Source: Physcia stellaris (lineage: Eukaryota > Ascomycota > Lecanoromycetes > Caliciales > Physciaceae). Taken from it: a stretch of DNA of 64,000 nucleotides. The notes below the pieces were generated by a model that saw nothing but the letters and a program-made list of their open reading frames with translations, was not told where the DNA came from and did not search any database. The DNA lies in the NCBI GenBank assembly GCA_018902385.1, contig JABSSW010000046.1, forward strand, positions 168,758 to 232,757, in the 5' to 3' direction. Of this stretch, positions 22,284 to 33,844 are shown in pieces. How positions within the stretch are numbered: position 1 is the first letter of the stretch; each line of letters opens with the position of its first letter. Both the position numbers and the translations under genes were made by a program.

Positions 22284-24584
22284 ATGACTTCTCGCAATGA
22301 CCTTCAAATGTCGGAATTTGGAGATTCACTGCTGCGTTTCGCGGACATACTCTCGGTTGCCATATGTGATAGATGCGAATCACGAATCAACGCCACCCAC
22401 GTAAGCTATCGCTGCGAACAATGCCCGCACTACGACGCATGCCAGGAATGTTACTCTTCAGCTCCTACATGCTTTAGTGCTTCGACTCTTACATCATCTG
22501 TGGAAGGAATGGACGTGGACTCTTATATGAAGCTAGCTTTACATGCGGTATCCACTCGATAGCAGTCTAAACCAAATACAAATTCTTCATGTGCATCGAG
22601 CAAACAATCACGAGCGTGCCTTAAGGTGGAATCATTGGATATAAGGCAGAGACGCGATGGTACTCTGCGCTGGGGAAGCGGTCTTCTAACACGACATTCT
22701 GTACCAGTCCCCATTACAGAGAACCTGGAATACGCGTCTGATCCGTGACTGGACAAATGCATATCTGGATCAATAAGTCCGCCAACGACGAGAAGGACTT
22801 CCAGATAGAAATGATGCGCAAGAGATCTTCAAAGCAGAGTCCGTGGATATCTACCTTGGCGAGCAAAGCGTGGACTCCCCCGGTTCTCGCGTCATGGAGA
22901 ATGGAGAATGGTGAAGGAGGTAAGTTCGCAGTTAGTATGCGAGGATGCACAGAGTTTGGATGAATATGGAGTTGTGATTGTGGGGTTCTTCGATGGCTCG
23001 TGGTTTCGTCGGGCTTGGGTCGTACAAGAGAGCTCTGGAAATTTACAGGCTACTTATATATGCGGCTCTCTCAAACTGGATCTTGAATTGTTAATTAGTT
23101 GAATAGGTGTCCTGGGATCCGATCCAAATGCAACCCCATATGTTGGGTTGGTGGCCGATCACGCAAACCCGGCATTATTCTCGCTTCGTCTGATCCACGA
23201 GCTAATATTGAGTTGGCTGACGCGTGACATGCCGACCGTACTCTCGCGACTGGATTACGTTGTTCGACACGTAGATGCGCCACCCGAAGATACTCGGCGA
23301 AGTCCTCGTCAACCTACTGGTCAAAGCGCCCTTCTGACTTTGGGGACATTGCTTGAGGAGAGGGCATCGAATATTTCTGCGCAGCCTTACGACCTTCTAG
23401 ATTTGAAGAGATTGCTTGAGGAGAGCGCGTCGACTATCTCTTCACAGCCTTTCAAATTGATCAGTCTTTTAGAACGTTTTCGACGCTTGTCTGCGACAGA
23501 TCCTCGAGATAAGATCTATGCAGCTCTCGGATTAGCTACAGATGCCTCGGATCGGCCCCGTATGAATTACGGACTATGTCCAGCCACTGTGTTCGAGACT
23601 TTCGCCGCCGACCTCGTTCGAAAGGGCGACGGCGTCAGTGTACTACACGCAGCTATAAGCAACTCCCAATCAATGGACTTGCCCTCGTGGGTGCCTGATT
23701 GAAATTCTCAAAAATGCACGTATGCGCCACTAAATTTATTGCTTGACCCGAGCATTCAAGCAGGTGGGAATACTATCCCGAACCTGGAGCCGTTGGATGA
23801 CAGAAAGGCCATCAGACTTTCCGGCCGTATAGCGGATCGAGTCTGGTTTATGAGCGGATCGCTCAGCCTCGAGCTCGTGGAGGAGACCGCAACAGACCAG
23901 AAGATGCAGTTCATCAGCATGCTTTGGCACGATCGCGTCTCTGCGCCAGACCACGATGGCCGAGAATGGTCGGTCCGAGAAGGCATCAAGGAGAACCGCC
24001 TCGGCCGGATGCGCGAACGTAACCGTGCATTCTGGTACCCTGAATGGCTTTCGTGGCTTAGCATTATCATATCTTTGAAGATGTTCGCCCACCTCCGACC
24101 AGAGGAGGTGCGAGACATAGCTGAACGCCAAGAAAAGTGGCAGGCCACATTGCCAATAGCCCACGATAGAAATCCGCTAAGCCATGGCAATGACGGTGCT
24201 CCACCCCCGACAAGCGATACCGAGCCAGCGACAAGACCATTTGGAAACCTCGAAGCTCTCATGATCGATGCAGTTGACCCTGCCACATTCGTACCAGCGT
24301 CGAATCCAGAGTGCCGCAAAGATGAGAACTACTATTTGTTAGAGAACCGCTGCTTGTGCATCACGCGTCGCGGCCCCTTAGGCTTGGTACCTAGAACCGC
24401 TCAAGAAGGAGACGAGATTCTGGTTTACCCTGACGCTGTTACGCCTTTTGTCGTTCACGGTCCTGGAATTGCAGATGAGGATGATACAGAGGGGAGGAGA
24501 CTCGTAGGGGATTGCTATATCCGGGGCTTGATGCACGGCGAAGGCTTACTCGAGGATGAAATGGGCCAAATTCTGATCATTTAA
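22284..24584 (+). pseudogene. Decayed HET-domain gene with N-terminal ZZ zinc finger
   Basis: The start (ATG 22284) encodes a ZZ-type zinc finger: ICDRCESRI, YRCEQCPHYDACQECY. Further on are fragments of a HET domain in changing frames: IWINKSANDEKDFQIEMMR, then KAESVDIYLGEQSVDS, then WFRRAWVVQE. After that come RFRRLSATDPRDKIYAALGL, LPSWVPD, and the typical C-terminal NRCLCITRRGPLGLVP with DCYIRGLMHGEG ending at 24584. The reading is broken by a stop at 22560-22562, at least one frameshift near 22820, a TGA near 23099 and a TGA at about 23699, where LPSWVPDW is expected. HET proteins trigger heterokaryon incompatibility and cell death in filamentous fungi; this copy should be inactive. Confidence 0.8.
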
Positions 24585-25739
24585 GCTTGTTGCATGCACT
24601 GCTTCTTCGCTACTGATGCAAACGGAGGTTTTCAACTTGAGTGTCTCGGTACGTTGGTGGTTACCTTATTACTTTTCTTCAACACGACGATCATAACTCT
24701 CTGTGATAAGCATACAAGTCGACCGTGCGCAGGGAATGGGACTGGGGTAAGAAGACAGGAAGGGGAAGACCTCTTACCGAAGCCCTCAAAATGTGAAATA
24801 TGTACTGATTCTTTCCGCTTCAGCCGTATTGCGCGAAACTCCGGACGATGGAAAGCGACTCACCTCGAGTGGCGGTATTCGATCATGATTGAGCTCTCTG
24901 CTATCACCAATTGAAAGGGAGAGAATGATAATTCAATGATGCAGGCCGACAGCTGAAAGTTTCTTCATCAGTCGAAGTCCGTCGCGTCGGATTTATCCCC
25001 GTGATTTACATGCGTTGCAGTTCGACCGGCCAGATCGTACTGATAGATCTGCGGACGATGAAGACTAATTCGAGGAACGGCATCGTAAAGGTGAAGATAT
25101 CGACGAGTGATGAACGTCTGGTCGGCGGCAGGTTGATTATAATTGGCATTCTGACAGTTGATGGAAGGAAGGGATGGAGCACAACAGTCTGATGGCTCAC
25201 GTTACAGAGCCTTGGTGCGAGTAACTCTTTCTTCATCTTTTGTTTCTTTCTCCGCAACATTTTTCTATTTTCGTCCAATTGTCATATGTTTCGAGTCTTG
25301 GGATTTTCCAATGATGATTCAAATCAAACATTCGCGCTTGTAGCTACTGTTTATTCCAGTATCTCACCAAGCAAGCCAAATTCGGGCGATTAAAAGTAAC
25401 CAATGGAAAGACTTCTATATGCATGCTTTCATCCTAGTTGACCATCAAGACCTTCGCCGTCCCGACTTCAAGCCACTCTTCACCGAAACGCAGGGACCTG
25501 CACTGGCTCGAATCCACGAATCGCCTAGGATGACGGGTACAAAGCGCCACCACCTCATCCCCAGCAATCGAATACGCTATTGGATCGTCCCCCTGCATCC
25601 CGGCGATCCCTACACAGCTGTCAGCGACGCGCCATCTACTTCCCCCTCCTTCCAATGCTTCGACCAGGATCCGTGAGCAGCCATACCGCCCCCAAAGAAA
25701 AGTACCAGACGCTGACAAAAGAGAACAAGGATGACTCAC
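24585..25739. other. Intergenic, no supported gene
   Basis: 3' flank of the HET pseudogene and uncertain 3' part of the small secreted-protein gene. A minus-strand frame at 25434-25739 (ADSCVGIAGMQGDDPIAY) may hold a further exon of that gene. Confidence 0.4.
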
Positions 25740-25996
25740 GCAGCAGAATCGATAAGTCTGACCAGTCCTGCAGGGCGTTTTGGGATCAGCTGGATAACCT
25801 GGTCCGATGTGAGTTTTGCCTTGCTGGATAGAGGGTATAGAGGGAAGGAAGTACAGTTGATGCCTTGCAGATAGTTGGGGTTCGAGGGCTGGGTTGCGAA
25901 GGTGTTACAGCACATGATGCTGAAGCCCGACGGACAACTGTCTGCGGCAGCGAGGAGGGCTATTGTGCTAAGAATGAGGAAGGGGGAGAGATGCAT
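25740..25996 (-). CDS. Small secreted cysteine-rich protein, 3' end unresolved
   Basis: ATG at 25996 opens a clear signal peptide (MHLSPFLILSTIALLAAA). The mature part starts DSCPSGFSIMCCNT. Exon 1 ends at 25855 and exon 2 is 25819-25740. The junction rebuilds a Cys codon and reads through PADPKTPCRTG to RFCC. A GTGAGT donor follows. The next acceptor is not certain: the closest AG gives an intron too short to splice. The minus-strand frame with ADSCVGIAGMQGDDP further on could be the last exon. Length, Cys spacing and secretion signal are those of fungal hydrophobin-like or effector-like proteins, but no family is assigned. Confidence 0.55.
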
Positions 25997-27708
25997 TGCT
26001 GGGAAAGGGAACTGAGAATTTGGAGGATAGAAGGAATAGGTGGTTGACTCGATACGAGAATAATATGGTAGCGGGCTGGCGTGTGATATATCTGTGAGAT
26101 CGAAGAGAAAAGAGAGTGCGGGGGTGTGTGATACATGCGGGTTGGTGCTGAAGCACAAACACTTATGCAGCCAAGGACGTCTGGGCTTTTGAGAACTGCG
26201 GAGAAGGTGCTGGGATAGAGTTTGGTGTAGCGTTCCTGCAGCATCATCGTCGCCAGAGTTGGGAGGTTATGTCTGCATATGATCTGATTCAACGATGGCT
26301 CAAGACTGAGAGACCTTGCTGAAGGGAGGCTCTATTGCTGTCAGCTTGCTCTGTATTTCAGGCTCGCCAACCTGGCATGGGATTGGGGGACAACAGCAGT
26401 GAGAACGGCATCGCAGACATCATTGTTGCTTCTAAGTCCATCCGTGATCGCGTGACCTCCAGATCTTTCCCCTGAGCTTGTACTTCTGGCTAGATCTAGA
26501 ATGGAATTCCGATGCTTGGCTGCTGATAGGAGCTAGCCTCTTGCAGTCTTTACTAGCGAAGAGTGGTTACACGAAAACTGCATGCGGAGTTGCTAGGCTT
26601 GGGAATGAGGATCTGAATAATGCATGAACCTAAATGAGCCTTCATGCAAGGTCGAGGAGACTTGAAGTATCTGTTGGCGGTGGAAGATGGCAGTGTCACT
26701 CTTCTGGACCACATAGATTGGTTGGAGTCAAAGCATCGTAGTGTTTGCGAGAGGGCAGAGGCAATCTCAGTCCATTTATGTAGCCATTAAGTTGAGACGA
26801 GAAAGGGAAGTTGAAGATGTAGAGAATTGCTGGCCAAGGTCGAGAACTTGTGACAGGAAGTGCGGCTCCCGGGCCGACAGTCGCTTCCGAAGCCAACGAC
26901 GTTTCTTGGCATTTTCGTTGATCGCCTTCCTGGACTTCTTCTGGCTATCAGTCTCAGAATTCCAGATACTGGTTGTCGTGAACCTGATAGGTTCAGTTGT
27001 GCGGGGATGATCTCAGCGCGACACGGGAATTGAAAGCTCGTTCCATCAGCGACACCACTCTCCAAAAAACCGTGTGATTCCTCTTTGTAACTTACGACAT
27101 CCTGAGAGTCTAGAATATGCTTTCAGGTACCTCGGTTGACGTCTTTTCTCTAATCGTGTGTCTGACGATTACTATTCATTCGTATATTCGGCTGTACTTG
27201 CTAATCTCGGTATGGAAGAATTTGTCTAATTTCCGATGAGTAATCGTATGATCTTGATTGATCTTTCACCTTTTCAGGTTGTCCAAGTGGTGTTATCGGA
27301 GTATAATCATGCTACGCTCAAGAACGTTAGTCATCCAGGCTAATGGAGGCGCCTTCAGTTCTTGGTGTTGCCGCGTCTGCCATCTTACCACACTCATTGC
27401 GACATGCACGTATTACTATTCCTTGCTGTTGTGGCATCTTTGTAAGCACATCCAAGTAAGCACTCTCCCGTGATTAGTAAACAACATGGTCTTGATGACG
27501 TAGGACTAAGATTACCGTTTTCTACCAGTTCTGATCAGCTCGGCCACCATTCTGTGCGCTCGAAGGTATAAAGAAAGACATCGATCCCTCTTCATACCAG
27601 CCTTTCAAAAATCGCGAAAAGTCCCCAATAAACAGGCAAAGAGACACAGAACTCACCAACAAGATATCTACTTCCCAGCAACCGTACCAGCCGTGCGCCA
27701 GCACCACC
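25997..27708. other. Intergenic, nothing supported
   Basis: About 1.7 kb with only short, motif-free ORFs on both strands. A CA/AG-rich leader precedes the ATG at 27709. Confidence 0.45.
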
Positions 27709-28605
27709 ATGTCTCTTTCGCCCCTCCGAGCAGACGTGTTCCTAGCACCTCCCATTCCCGCTGTTCCGCCCAGCCCAATCCCCGACAATATAACTCCCCT
27801 CTGGTCACCGACAGCCGCCACTCTTATAACCTCTGCCCACGAAGCCGTCCTCGTTGATCCCCTCTTCACCAAGGCTCAAGGCACCGCTCTAGCAGACTGG
27901 ATCGAAACGAGATACCCCGACAAACGTCTCACCTACATCTACATAACCCACGGTCACGGCGACCATTTCTTCGGCCTCTCCACCATCCTAGCCCGCTTCC
28001 CCAACGCCACCCCAGTCGCAACGGCCGGAACCGTGGCACACATGGAGGAGCAACTTACACCGGAAAGTCAAGCCTTCTGGAATAGCTGGTTCCCCGGTAA
28101 CCAGATCTCGTTGCCGACTGCATCGCCGCCGGCACAGCCTCTACCGACCGATGACCTGACGATCAAAATGGAAGGAGGGCGCCATACGCTGCATGCTGTG
28201 GCCGCAGGCCACTCCGACACCGACTCTTCTACTTTCCTATGGGTGCCTGAGCTCGAGCTCGCTGTCACGGGCGATATCGTCTATAACGGCGCCTATTCTT
28301 ACCTTGCTGAATCACTAACGCCCGCGCTCCGAGAGCAATGGATCGCTGCGATTGATAAAGTGGCATCGTTTCATCCGAAAAGTGTGGTGGTGGGCCATAA
28401 ACTACCTGGTACTGTTGACGGGGCTTGGGCGCTGGATGCGACGAGGAAGTACATCCGGTTGTGGGGCAGGCTGGCGGAGGAGGCGAGGGATGCGAGGGAT
28501 CTGTTCGAGAGGGTTAGGAGGGCGGTTCCGGATTATACGGGGGAGTTTGTGCTGTGGTGGAGTTGTCTGCAGCAATTCCCTGGGAATGCGACGGTGGGAG
28601 TGTGA
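27709..28605 (+). CDS. Metallo-beta-lactamase-fold hydrolase, 298 residues
   Basis: Intronless ORF from ATG 27709, preceded by ACCACC. The metal-binding signature HGHGDHFFGL (about residues 79-88) gives the HxHxDH motif. AAGHSDTDSSTF provides the next His, and AVTGDIVYN provides the bridging Asp. VVVGHKLPG provides the last His, so the di-metal site is complete. EAVLVDPLFT before it is the usual beta-strand with Asp. The protein has no signal peptide. It belongs to the broad MBL-fold hydrolase group; lactamase or lactonase activity cannot be told from the sequence. Length is normal for the fold. Confidence 0.88.
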   Translation: MSLSPLRADVFLAPPIPAVPPSPIPDNITPLWSPTAATLITSAHEAVLVDPLFTKAQGTALADWIETRYPDKRLTYIYITHGHGDHFFGLSTILARFPNATPVATAGTVAHMEEQLTPESQAFWNSWFPGNQISLPTASPPAQPLPTDDLTIKMEGGRHTLHAVAAGHSDTDSSTFLWVPELELAVTGDIVYNGAYSYLAESLTPALREQWIAAIDKVASFHPKSVVVGHKLPGTVDGAWALDATRKYIRLWGRLAEEARDARDLFERVRRAVPDYTGEFVLWWSCLQQFPGNATVGV

Positions 28606-29175
28606 AGGGGTTGGGACTTGGCTAGGTACTTTTGAGGTTTTGCTACATGTTTTTCTAATTGGAAAAGCTAGTGATTGGGATCATTGTGGAAGAGCCTAGA
28701 TTCTTGTCGTGTCGGGAGACAACGATTAAGTGTGGTCGCAACGAGTCCAGCTAGCAACGGCGCTTGAGAACCTAAGAGTCGTATTGGTCTGTCCAGAGGT
28801 AGAAACCTCAATCAAAACGCAGGCTATGCCAACTAGCGGAGACATGGCTTTGGTCGTAATAATCTATTTTGCTTTTCATCAAGCAGAGGTTGAAAAAGCT
28901 AGGGCGGCCAGGGCGGCTGGCGCGGATGAAGTTGTCCGGGCCGACCTCCGAGTCCGGAGCTAGTGGCATTCTTTGGCATATCTGATTGCGTCGTTCTCAA
29001 ACCCGTCTCTAAAGGCATGTCAACAAACCTGTCAGCTTGGTAATTCCTTGTCAACCAGAACATGTCCTCGTCAGCTATGCGACAGTTGGTGTCGAAAAGT
29101 CTGGCGCACGATGACTTCTGACCTCAGAGTCTGAGTCTTAACAACCCTTTTCAACCGCCGGCTGCGTGGCTGTAC
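28606..29175. other. Intergenic, contains one copy of a dispersed repeat
   Basis: A small open frame at 28829-28963 (MPTSGDMALVVIIYFAFHQ) is related to inverted sequence near 41000-41110, so I treat it as a repeat copy rather than a gene. Confidence 0.45.
28829..28940 (+). repeat. Dispersed repeat copy, related to minus strand at about 40990-41110
   Basis: The plus strand here and the minus strand at 41110-40990 share ATGCCAA, AGCGGAGACATNGCTTTG, TCAAGCAGA and AAGCTAGGGCGGCCAGGG in the same order and similar spacing. Both are open for a short distance, encoding an SGDxALxVI start and an ARAAR segment. This points to two remnants of one small gene or mobile fragment. Confidence 0.55.
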
Positions 29176-29982
29176 ATGATGGCTCCTTCAAGAAGCCAGA
29201 CGATGCCTCCAGAGTACTATGCGTCAACACCAGAACCCATCGCGCGCAGTATGACAGCATTTGCAAGAGAATGGACGCCCGCGCCACCCCCGGAAGTAGT
29301 CGGCCATCCGGAAATGGAACACGTGCACACCTTCAATCTTCACCAGACATCGCGCAATACCCAAGCCTTAATACCGACGCAGAAGAACTCAAATTTACCG
29401 AGCTACACGGCTTCGTCAATACAAGAGCCGGAATACATGCCTTTGCCAACTTACCACGTCAAAAGCTATGCCTCGGCGGGCTTCATGAATCGCAAGCCAG
29501 ACATGACAGTGACGCGTGTGGATGATGGCAAGGATACAAAGATTGCGGATGCGCGTTTTGACCGGCTGACGGCTAGAACCAACATCAGCTACCCCGAAAC
29601 GACAGTATCGCAAGAGCTGGAGTTGGAGAGCGGGATGACGCAGAAGTATACACTGGTCATCAATCATATGATGTGTCACTGGCAGCCAGGTCTATCGAAG
29701 CGCATATTCGAGTTGATGACTGAGGATGAGATGCTTCTGGCGTCATTTTCCTACGCGCAAGAACCCAATTACACTGGGCATGCCCCTCCGACCAAGAATG
29801 GCGAGGTCGGCATATTACACGTGTCGGAGAAGCTGGAGAAGCTAGTTGGTGGACAGACTGCTTTGCAGCAAGTGCTATGCAGTGCTGTGGTTATGGTGGA
29901 GAGAAAAAAGAGACGGGCCGCGAATATGGGCTCTTGTGGCGGTTTCGGCAGTTCTTCAGGGGGCACTTTGGCGTATACCTAG
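29176..29982 (+). CDS. Hypothetical protein, 268 residues
   Basis: Intronless ORF beginning MMAPSRSQTMPP; the first or second Met could be used. The N-terminal third is Pro-rich and probably flexible. From about residue 100 it becomes beta-rich with DMTVTRVDDGKDTKIADARFD, YTLVINHMMCHWQPG and LLASFSYAQ. This suggests a compact beta-barrel (Tubby/LURP-like is a guess). A helix with LEKLVGGQTALQQVLCSAVVMVERKKRR follows, then a Gly/Ser-rich tail. No catalytic motif is visible. Confidence 0.6.
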   Translation: MMAPSRSQTMPPEYYASTPEPIARSMTAFAREWTPAPPPEVVGHPEMEHVHTFNLHQTSRNTQALIPTQKNSNLPSYTASSIQEPEYMPLPTYHVKSYASAGFMNRKPDMTVTRVDDGKDTKIADARFDRLTARTNISYPETTVSQELELESGMTQKYTLVINHMMCHWQPGLSKRIFELMTEDEMLLASFSYAQEPNYTGHAPPTKNGEVGILHVSEKLEKLVGGQTALQQVLCSAVVMVERKKRRAANMGSCGGFGSSSGGTLAYT

Positions 29983-30160
29983 GATGGAGTTGTGCTACCA
30001 TAAAAGAGCCATTAGAGCGATCAAAACGTGATAATTCTCCGCCTTCCCCTATATATTTTCTTTGGACCCAGTAAATCGCTTGGCAACGGTGGATTCCGGC
30101 GCTATTTGTCGCGCGTAGACGCGTCTCGCGAACTCAACTTCAACCCCCCGGATCACAACC

Positions 30161-31150
30161 ATGCTCATCAGAAGGCGCACCATCAGTCTGCTAGGACCGG
30201 AAAGTCAGAGACGCGCACGAAGCCCTCGAATTGCATCATCCTCTTCAACAGATCCCAAATCTATCAGTCGCAGCAACTGGAACTCATGGCGCGCACTGCT
30301 CCGAATCCTCGGCATTGCCCTCAGCCTAATCAGCATCGGCTGTGTAGCCTGGGCATACGCGACTGGCCCTAAATCCACAATCGACCACCATGTCTCTGAT
30401 GGCCAGGACGTTCCCTGGGTTTTGATTCCCGTAAGTTGCCCCTTCCTCTCATGCCCCTACCAATCTCCAGTCTCCCCTCTTCAAGCTAAAACCCACAGCT
30501 CACCCTCTCAACCATCTACAACTTTCTCTCCCTCCTCTCTACCGCCCCTTTCTCTCCCCTTATTGCTCTCCAACCAATACCTACCCTCCTCTGCGACCTC
30601 TTCTCCCTCCTCACCCTGTCCGCTATAAACCTCATCTCAAACTTCGGCGCTGTTCAAACGCTTCAATGGACCGCTGCACAGTACTACGACGATGCCACAT
30701 CGGGTCACGATGAGTATTACATCCTGAACCCTCACGACGGAGAGCCTGGGCAGCCAAGGTATCTGAAGGTGCCGCCAGCAAACGCAACAGTGTGCAGTGG
30801 CTGGGGCGGGGACTGCGAAGCCCAGGGTAAATTCGAGAGAGCGACATTTCGGCGGGCCAGAGTGGAGATTGGAGGCGTGGCGTGCGCTTGGGGTGCCGTG
30901 TACGTCTTCAATCTAAAAATGCCCAGCTGGAATGGGTGCCAGGGGATGATTTAGTGTGACGAAGTGTGCTGACTGTGGTAGGGTGCCGCATCTTGTTGTG
31001 TTTGTGTATGCTTGTGTTGCGTTTCACCACTTCCGGAAGGCGAAGAAGAGGGTAAGGGTGCAGAGGATGGGGTTTAATATCGCGAGGACAGTGGTTGAGG
31101 AGCGGAACATTCCAGTGGATTATCGGTTTACGTCACGTCGATATGCATGA
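30161..31150 (+). CDS. Four-helix integral membrane protein, three exons
   Basis: Exons 30161-30430, 30499-30899 and 30982-31150 join in phase and give 279 residues. Four hydrophobic segments are visible: LLRILGIALSLISIGCVAWAY; IPLTLSTIYNFLSLL, spanning the first junction; TLLCDLFSLLTLSAINL; and ACAWGAVVPHLVVFVYACV, spanning the second junction. The long loop between segments 3 and 4 contains YYDDATSGHDEYY and two Cys. The tail after the last helix is basic (FRKAKKRVR). The layout is like fungal MARVEL/SUR7-type tetraspan proteins, but I see no diagnostic motif. Reading the last exon in phase restores the fourth helix, which supports the model. Confidence 0.72.
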
Positions 31151-31612
31151 GCTGTGACGGGCTTTACTTGCGCCAAAACGACCACTCTAATCACAATTTG
31201 ATGAATACTAACGAAGTGGTACGTAGTTTTGCAAACTTGAGTCTCACGACCAATGGTTTCCGGGTCTACCAAATGGCCCATTCGGTACCCGTCCGTTTGG
31301 TCCTTACACGGTCAAAATGTCGGTCGTGAAGACCTGCTGAAAAGGCAGCTCAACGATATTCTCAACAGATAACATCGGGAACATGAACGCCTCACGAAAG
31401 CTTCAGAAATCTTTTCTTGAACATCGGCAAACCTGCTCATACATACAACATCCTCTGAATGTAAGGTTCGCGATCCCTAACACAATTCCAGCGCCTGGCT
31501 TTCAACGTCCCGCCGTTGTCCCGATGTTAGGTCTACCAACGCTTACATCAGTTCTCGAACTAATTACATTGACCCTGTCTTTCAGCAGTAAAGCGTATCT
31601 TTTGCCAATCAC
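31151..31612. other. Intergenic, nothing seen
   Basis: Convergent 3' flanks of the membrane-protein gene and K2. Short ORFs only. Confidence 0.45.
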
Positions 31613-33844
31613 TTAATCATCATCCCAGAAAAGACCTCTTTCATATTCGTCCAGCTTTTCTTCTTCATCGGACACCATCGCATCAGTTGTTTCTCCTGTG
31701 GGAGTTTGATCAGGGACTTCAATCATCGAAGACTGACTAGAGGATGAGTCAGTGTCGCTCGAAGTCTGCGTGTCTTCACTTGCGAGTTTGTTGACGCGAT
31801 CTTCGGACTGCTTCTTCTCTAACTTGACATGCAGCTCTACAGCTATGGGCGAAAACACTTGTGGTTCGTTCTTAGATACCTCACGTGTTGTGGCGGTTGA
31901 TATATCAAGCGATGCGACGGTGGTGCCCTCCGTCGATCTTTTTTTCTTGGTGCCCTCTCTTGCGTCCGTCGGTTGCAAGATTTCATCGGATAAGCGCTTT
32001 CGAGGAGCAAGAGATTCTGAACCGTGAGCTGTTTGTACTGAATCCATTTTCTGGAGACTAGAAGGCTGAGCAATCCTAGCTGCTGTGGCAGAGTCCTCCT
32101 GCCGTTCCTTGAGGGGATGATCACGAGGCCATTCAGCTAAGAGACTGGCTGCGGACGGACGGTGGGCTGGACTCGGTGCCATCATCCGATGGAGGATCCA
32201 TGCAACGCGTCCAGCGAGTACGGACTCCCGGGCACAGAGATCAACTTGCTGAAACATCTCCATCATCCACTGAGAGCTCTGAGGGCGGTCTGGTCTGTAA
32301 GATGGGAGGTGAACAATACGGGGTAGTAGTATCATCGCAAAAGCAAGACCAAGAGAAAAAATATCTATCGAGTTAGTGTAGCTTGTTCTACCATTAATCT
32401 CTGGAGCCATTGTGGCAGCTGGTCCAATATGAGGGCAGGTGTCCGTGAGCGCCTGGATAGCCTTTCCCGGGTCTCCAAGTACTGCTTGTATCGGATGCCG
32501 CACCAGAATGAAGCAGTTCTTGGTGGTGATGTCTCGATGCATGTACCCTTCACTATGCAGCTTGCACAGCCCCTCTAGTATCCCTCGAAAAGCTGCAACT
32601 ATCTCCTCCAAGGACGGCGAGAATCTCCACTTCCAGTCGTGGAAGTCGTAGCACAGAGGCAAGATCACGTTGACCTTGTATGGAAAGGATTTAGACATCC
32701 AGTATTCCTTGGCTGCCTTGTGTTCACCAGTTTCCCAGGAGAGTCCGTTACCGTCGCAGATTGCTGAGGCTTGCATAAGTCCTGGTTGATCCTACAGATC
32801 TAGTTAGTCTTCAACTCCACGACCTCCCCTCGTGACACAAGGAGTACTCACTTTATAACTCAGGTATATGTCAAGCTCATTCTGTATCTCGTTCCGAAAC
32901 TTGGGACCATCGACATCCATTCTCTTAATAGCGCATGGTTTTCCAGCAAGGGTATCGATACCAGAGAATACTCTGGCCATTGCACCACAACCGATTTCCT
33001 TGTGCAGGACATATGGTCCAACTTGCTCTAGCACCCGTCCCATCGGAAGTGCCCGAAGGCGCCAATCTGGAACGTTGAACCCAGCTTCTTCAAAAGCTTG
33101 GTCTCGCAGAGCAACATAGAATGTATATTCCTGTTCAGTCAGCTCTCTTATGGCTAGAGTCAATCCGTGATCGCCTAAGTAGAGCTTAGTTCTCATACGC
33201 TGGACTCTATACTCCTCTCCCTTGATCACTTCTATTACCTCTTCGCTATCACCAGGGTAGATCCTGATCGGCCGTCCCTCAGTAAGAGCCACCAGGATTA
33301 AGGCTCCGGTTCCCTCTTCAATACGAAGCTCCATGTGGCGCGCAGCCACGCCTCGAGGATTCTTTCCTGGACAAGACACAAGATGTGTCACTCCTCGGTC
33401 TTCTCCAAGATTCGATGCTCCACGACCAATCGTCCAGTTCAGCTTTGGCTTTCCACTCACATCATTGAGAAGAGCCACGCTCCAGTGTCCCTGGTATTCT
33501 GCCTGCCACATCTGGTCGTCGCCATCGAGCTCGAAGTCACTCATTCCATCATCATACTGATAGTGTGCCTTTTGAAGATCGGTCTTCACCACATGCATAT
33601 TACGGGAGAGATGAGGTCGTGTCCTGGTATAGCGGCAAACTTCATCGAAACTCCTCAAGGCCACTTCATTGGTAGGCTCTATAGTGGCAAAGATGAAGGG
33701 GGGACGATGTTCCATGTTTTTTTCCTATGGGAGTCCCATGATCAGCCTTGGATCTAAAGTGTTTGCGCAACAATGAAAGTCTTCATGTCAATGCGAGTCT
33801 AAGATAATTACCACGCTTCGCGCGACCAGGCCAGGCGATGCCAT
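31613..33844 (-). CDS. K2: FHA-like domain plus kinase with altered DFG, three exons
   Basis: Exons 33844-33812, 33724-32852 and 32791-31613 keep phase and encode 694 residues. The N-terminus (FIFATIEPTNEVALRSFDEV) matches K1 closely. The FHA-like region has TIGRGASNLGEDRGVTHLV and PRGVAARH. In the kinase domain the glycine loop is GCGAMARVF, the AIK lysine is present, and helix C has NELDIYLSYK followed at once by the conserved intron. The catalytic loop is HRDITTKN and APEING is present. The metal-binding motif is DPG instead of DFG (LGDPGKA), so the key Asp remains but the Phe is lost. Activity may be reduced or regulated differently. The C-terminal 170 residues are acidic and Ser/Thr-rich. 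Divergent partner: P2 at 34721. Confidence 0.85.

Noticed and set aside
23095-24319. Minus-strand ORFs opposite the first HET gene
   Set aside because: The plus strand carries recognisable HET C-terminal motifs; the antisense frames have none.
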